Shown here: positions 59,742 through 64,000 of the stretch, in pieces | How the letters are laid out: each line of letters opens with the position of its first letter | Numbering within the stretch: the first letter of the stretch is position 1 | Assembly: GCF_030272615.1 (NCBI RefSeq) | Contig: NC_081408.1 | Span: 337,500,793-337,564,792 of the forward strand | Direction of reading: 5' to 3' | Source: Cryptomeria japonica | Taxonomy: Eukaryota > Streptophyta > Pinopsida > Cupressales > Cupressaceae | DNA: 64,000 nt | Translations under genes and position numbers: made by a program | The notes under the pieces: model-generated | What the model saw: only the letters and a program-made list of their open reading frames with translations | Told to the model about the DNA's origin: nothing | Databases searched by the model: none

Positions 59742-60737
59742 CTAGTGCTGTGAAGAACCTGTTGTAGCCACAAATGCTTGCCCTTTTCCCTTAGACTGTG
59801 AGGAAGAGGAAGGAGATGAATCCTTCTTTGTGTAGGCGGATGGCAAGTTGATGTTGTTTTTCTTAAGAAGATTAGTTAACTCATCAACTTGCTTTGCATG
59901 GCATCGATGCTCATCATGACCATACTTCTTGCAATATGCACAAGTTGGTTTATCCTTCTCAGGTGGTGTCCCCTTCTTGGAAGAGGATGAAAAATCGCCT
60001 TGTGATGGAGAGGATGATTGTCCTTTTTCCTGTTGTGGCTTAGACTTAGAGTGCTTCTTCTTCTTGTTGGAATCTTTGCCTTGACTTCCTTGATTCCCTT
60101 GATTTGCCACCAAAGCCTTGGACTTTGAAGACTTGAGAAGTCCCATGTTCAACAACTTAGATTGTTCCAATATTAACATCTCTGTGAAAGCATCAAATGA
60201 AGGCATAACATAGGAACTCCCCACTATCAAATGATGAATTTGGAAGCTAGACACAAATGCTGCATATTCTGGTGCAAGCTTGTCCAACAAGTTGAATATC
60301 AACTGAGCATCCTTTTTGTCAATTCCACAATCCTTAAGCTTTGCTCTTAGCTCATTTGCTTTGGTGACATAATCTTGGATTGTATCAAAGCTCTTGGGAT
60401 CGAAGTTGGTGAGCTCATTGTTGATCTTATAGCCTCCGATTTCATCAACTTGACCATACAATTTCTGAAACATATCCCAAGCCTCTTTGATTGTTTTACA
60501 CTTCTCAATGTGAAAAATGAGGTCATCTAATACATACTTGCACAAAGTTCCAAGAGCCATGCAATTCTTTGTGAGCCATTCTAATTGAGCATTTGGATCA
60601 GGCTTAGGATCAGGTGGTGTTGCTATTGTTCCATCTATGTAATGTGTGAGACCCTTTTCCATTAATTTACTCCATACTTTAATTTTCCATGATGCATAAT
60701 TATGTGGAGTTAAAGGTGGAAATTTATGAGGACTCAT
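59742..60737 (-). pseudogene. Gag of element D
   Basis: Start chosen at MSPHKFPPLTPHNYASWKIK (60737); an ATG 15 codons upstream at 60782 is also in frame. Residues ~5-220 are the copia gag (UBN2/Retrotran_gag type) domain: LEWLTKNCMALGTLCKYVLD, CKTIKEAWDMFQKLYG, and DYVTKANELRAKLKDCG. A Lys/Ser-rich segment (NKKKKHSKSKPQQEKGQSSS) and the CCHC knuckle CAYCKKYGHDEHRC follow, then a Ser-rich tail. This part is uninterrupted for ~330 codons and runs straight into the protease after one TAG, so gag and pol were a single polyprotein. Confidence 0.92.
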
Positions 60738-60782
60738 TGCAACAAAAATGGAAAGAGCACAAAGAGAGGCACAATCACACAA

Positions 60783-62249
60783 GACACCCCCCCAAATTCA
60801 CTCAATCAAAGAACCCCCCCCCAAAAGTGATGATTTGACACTTTATACTTAGTGCATATACAATGGGCCACTTGCAAAAAATGGCAAAGTGGACTTCTGA
60901 TTAAAATTTTACAACTGCCTCATTAAGGCCAAAAGAGACTCAAACTAATAATGCAAGAGATCTAAACTAAGATCCAAGCACTTTACAAGTACCTAATAGG
61001 CCAAATAAGACCAATATCTGAAAGTACAATTTTCACTCAAAATATCTAAAATCTGATCATAGATTATGAAATTAGACAAAAAAATATGCACTTTAAAAAA
61101 AAACGGCACATGAAAAAGAGGTCGTATGAGCTCAAACGAGGTCTTTGAAGTTGTAGAATTGAGGATTAGACAGATACAACTGAGAGAATCCAAAAATTTC
61201 GAAAAACCTGTGCACCAAAATTAGAAAATAACCACACCACTGCAAAGATCACGAAATTTTAGCCCATTTCAAAAAAAAAAAGCACCAAAAAGGAGCAAAA
61301 ATGAGCAAGATATGGCCTTTCAAAGTTGGACTGCAAAACTGAAAAGTGCAATGGAGAGGGGGTCAAAAAATTTCAAAAGTCTGCTGATGTAGCGCTGATG
61401 TCAGCAAATGACAGGCTTAAATTTGACGCCCATCTCGCCATCACAAAAATGTCATCTCTCCCCTGTGTGGCATCCGTACTGTATGGACATGCTGACTGTG
61501 CAAACTGATGTGGCGGTTGTACTGTGGCAGGCAGATGTGGCGTACGGATCTGACACGATAGAGATTATGTGTCCACGGGCCAGTGGCCTCCTGCCATGTG
61601 GCGGATGTGGGTCACTAGTTAAAAAATTGCCAGCGGGAGGGAAGCGTTACCGGAAGGTGTGGGTGGCGGCCGGTGGGGTCCCGGCGGCGCAGGAGTTGGG
61701 CGGCGCAGGAGGTACACGGCGGTGGCGGGACATGGCATCAACGGAAGGTGCACGGCGGCAGTGGCGGCTCCGACAGTGCAGCAGGAAGGAAAGGTGTCGT
61801 CAGCAGGAGGTACACGATGTGACAGAGGCCGGAGCGGGCACAAAGACCGGGGAGTACGGGCGGCACAACCTGCAAACGACAGAGTACGGAAAGCACGGGG
61901 TGGGGGTCTGCGGACCCCCAAAAAATATTTTTTTTGTTTTTTTTTGAATTTTTTTTTATTCGCTTTTTTTTTTTTGAATTTTTCCAAAAAAATTTTTGAT
62001 CACCCCATTTTTTTTCTAATTTTTTTTTTTTTTTAGAAAATATGATTTTTTTTTGAAATCCGTACAATAATAGCCAAAATGGGAAAAAAAATTTCTCACC
62101 AAAATAGGTCGACTTTATAGTTGAAATTCATGGAAACAACCTCCTAGATTCAACGGTGATGTCCAAATCGCTGTATGACGCCCCCAAAAAATGAAGATCC
62201 CCAAATCCGAAAATTGAAGCCTTCCATGATGTCTCCAAAAACCAATCAA
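60783..62249 (-). other. Leader of element D, with a GC-rich block and T-rich tract
   Basis: Non-coding ~1.47 kb between the 5' LTR and gag. A strongly GC-rich block at ~61620-61915 stands out from the ~35% GC surroundings. It is followed at ~61920-62060 by long runs of T separated by short G/C words. Open frames on both strands through the GC-rich block are low-complexity and not supported. No clear PBS is seen at 62249. Confidence 0.6.
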
Positions 62250-62692
62250 TGAGCCAAGATCAAGGGCACAATGAAAAGCATAAAAAGAGACAATAGAATG
62301 ACAAGAACAAAACTGTATTCTCATCAATATGCAAAATGATCAACTAGATTAACCAATACAATGGATATAGGCCTGCTTATATAGGCAAGGCCATATGGAT
62401 GTACGAGCACACAATTATGACATGTGGCTCAATGAGAAACAAGGGTAGGTAAGAAATACTAGGGGTAGGTACGAGAAATAATATAATATTCCACAAGAGG
62501 TGGATGACCCACCGAATGTGGAGTGTAACAGCAAAATAAGACCACAAAAGGTGGAATTTCTCCTACAAGCTCTATCCCTATGTGCACACTTCCCTAAGTG
62601 TCTCAAATCCAAACTACGAAGAGATGCATTATCCTAAGTTAACTTAAGTAAAGTGTAATAATATCCAAAATGAATATTTATTTACACCAACA
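62250..62692 (-). repeat. 5' LTR of element D (right copy)
   Basis: Matches 55959-56397. The terminal ~11 bases of the LTR (TGTAGGATTTT on the plus strand in the left copy) are replaced here by CCAATCAATGA, so LTR end and PBS are altered. Confidence 0.88.
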
Positions 62693-62697
62693 CATGG

Positions 62698-63720
62698 AAA
62701 ATTCAATATGCACTCTACAACAACATGTAGTGTGTGAATTATTTATCTCAACATAAAAGGGTTTCGACAGTTCAAAAACCTTTGACTAATTATTATTTGA
62801 GGATAGGTTTGAATGAATTTCTCATAAAATTGTGTTTGAGTCATATCCAAAAAGTGTTTTGGATGTAGCCCACAATTTCTTGATCCAATTGGCCTTCTAA
62901 CAACATCTCTTTGATTGAGCGAAACTCTTGTGTTGTCATGCCAAAAAATTTCAATTAATTGTCTTAATACATAACAACAACCTTGTTTTTCTAGGGAAGT
63001 CTACCTGAAAAATGCCCAAAGAGAATTATTGTTAGGATCTTCAATTTCACACCTCCCTAAGGCCTGGTGTAGTGTTGTTCTACTTATCTTTAATGAATTA
63101 CTTGTTTTTCTTATTAAATGAGACTTTTTAGTTTGCTTGCTCATTATGGTTGATGTAAGAACACGTCAAGTAATGTTTGCATCTTTTTAAAGTGTGATGT
63201 TAAACCAATTTCTTGATACACATCAAATAGATTTCTTACTATAGTTTTTTCATTATTATTTTCAGATGATCTTATGCCAATAATTTTCATTCTCTCTAAA
63301 ATTCTATTTTTTTTTTTTATCATTTCAACAAATAATTGGCATCTTTTGGTTTGATTTAAGCTCTTAGAATAATTTTTTTATATTCTATTAGCCATTATTT
63401 GACAAGTATGTTTAGAAATTTTATTGGGCATTGGCTTCAAAATATTTTTATCAATGTCAATTATATACTTTGGTTTTCTGTGAATAATTATAGGAGGTGT
63501 TAATATTGGTGCATGTTCTTGGCTTGCATTAAGTATATTTGTTTGATAATTGATTAGCACTTGTTCTTGGTTTGCATTTGATTCAATTATCCATGTAATT
63601 GAGTTGGTGTAGATGGTGTACCTTATCCTCCCAATTTTCTCATTTCACATAATCTTTTCATGTGCTTCCTTTGCCTTTCCTTTGCTTGTTCCTTCCCAAA
63701 ATGAATATGAGTTGTTCTAA
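62698..63720 (-). pseudogene. DDE transposase-like gene, N-terminal piece
   Basis: Minus-strand text: HFGKEQAKERQRKHMKRLCE near 63700-63640 (basic, typical of transposase N-termini), LINYQTNILNASQEHAPILT, RCQLFVEMIKKKNRILERMK, IVRNLFDVYQEIGLTSHFKK, TQTQFYEKFIQTYPQIII and, after a one-base shift, SKVFELSKPFYVEINNSH and TCCCRVHIEFS. The last frame crosses the CATGG target site into HYDIYHHICC at 55942. The 'LSKPFYV...NTCCCxxHxE' block is characteristic of the same family as the core piece. Several frame breaks; start codon uncertain. Confidence 0.5.
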
Positions 63721-64000
63721 ATAACATCATATATGCTAGTAAATATTATACGAATTAAACAAACAAAACATTTCATAAAACTATGTAAACCAATGAATTT
63801 GAAAATGAAAAGCATAAAAAAACAAAAAAAATATTGAAAAATCAAACTAATTATGTATTTCAATCATTTGAAATCATATAAAACAAAATTAATCTTACAC
63901 TATCCGAGAATGTCAGGGTGAAGACATAGTTATAGTGGGTCCTTCACTAGAAATTGTTTTTTGACTGCTACGAAGCCACCTATAGTGACAAAAACCCAAT
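63721..64000. other. No gene seen
   Basis: AT-rich sequence to the window edge, possibly the 5' flank of the transposase-like pseudogene. Confidence 0.4.

Larger units (their letters stand above)
55943..62697 (-). mobile_element. Element D: Ty1/copia retrotransposon, minus strand, TSD CATGG
   Basis: TSD CATGG at 55943-55947 and 62693-62697. LTRs are 55948-56397 (3' LTR in sense) and ~62250-62692 (5' LTR), differing at about nine positions by eye, so it is the youngest element here. A single gag-pol frame runs 60737 to ~57190, then after one frameshift to ~56724. A ~1.5 kb leader separates gag from the 5' LTR. PPT AAGGGGGGG adjoins the 3' LTR. It is interrupted by only a few TAG/TAA stops and one frameshift. 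It lies in the DDE transposase-like pseudogene, whose reading frame resumes exactly across the TSD. Confidence 0.93.

Noticed and set aside
61408-62067. Several overlapping long ORFs on both strands in the GC-rich block
   Set aside because: GC-rich DNA has few stops. Compositions are low-complexity (Gly/Arg or Pro/Ala) and lead into poly-T or poly-A.

Overview
The window reads as intergenic, repeat-dominated DNA from a very large plant nuclear genome. I see no intact host gene, rRNA or tRNA. Nearly everything is LTR retrotransposon at different stages of decay, nested in older transposon remnants. The AT-rich background, giant LTRs, sirevirus-type Ty1/copia elements and a chromodomain Ty3/gypsy element point to a seed plant. 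A gymnosperm/conifer is my best guess, but the sequence alone does not prove it.

Layout. 1-6420: element A, a non-autonomous sirevirus-like LTR element (gag zinc knuckles plus a large ORF2 of unknown function, no pol). It sits inside an LTR of another element (6422-7589, minus strand). 7590-9679: old DNA with one coding scrap. 9680-15365: element E, a Ty3/gypsy element with TSD CATAT whose RT piece is inverted relative to its integrase piece. 15366-25727: old DNA holding a long decayed minus-strand ORF (H), a minus-strand LTR fragment and short repeats. 25728-34869: element B, an autonomous-type sirevirus (gag-pro-int-RT-RNaseH) with TSD GCCAC. 34870-41300: a possible spliced small gene, a ~358-bp tandem array split by two minus-strand LTR-like insertions, and two further short-period arrays. 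41334-63720: the pieces of one decayed minus-strand DDE-transposase-like gene, split by chromovirus F (42165-54995, TSD CCTAT) and by Ty1/copia element D (55948-62692, minus strand, TSD CATGG). F is itself split by element C (42988-49544), a second copy of the A family, which landed in F's primer-binding site.

The most interesting system is the A/C family. Two copies in one window share the same plan: initiator-Met PBS, a shortened gag (coiled coil plus zinc knuckles, no recognisable UBN2 capsid-like domain), a conserved gap with an inverted repeat, a ~1,120-codon ORF2 of unrecognised function, and three GGGGGAG polypurine motifs before the 3' LTR. They keep the sirevirus PPT arrangement and a gag C-terminal motif also present in autonomous element B. 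This suggests a pol-less lineage mobilised in trans while keeping a conserved non-pol protein gene in the position where sireviruses carry their envelope-like ORF.

Relative age from LTR comparison by eye: D is youngest (LTRs ~98% alike); A, B, C, E and F are several percent diverged and full of stops; the DDE transposase and the tandem arrays are older still. All coding regions here appear non-functional as they stand.
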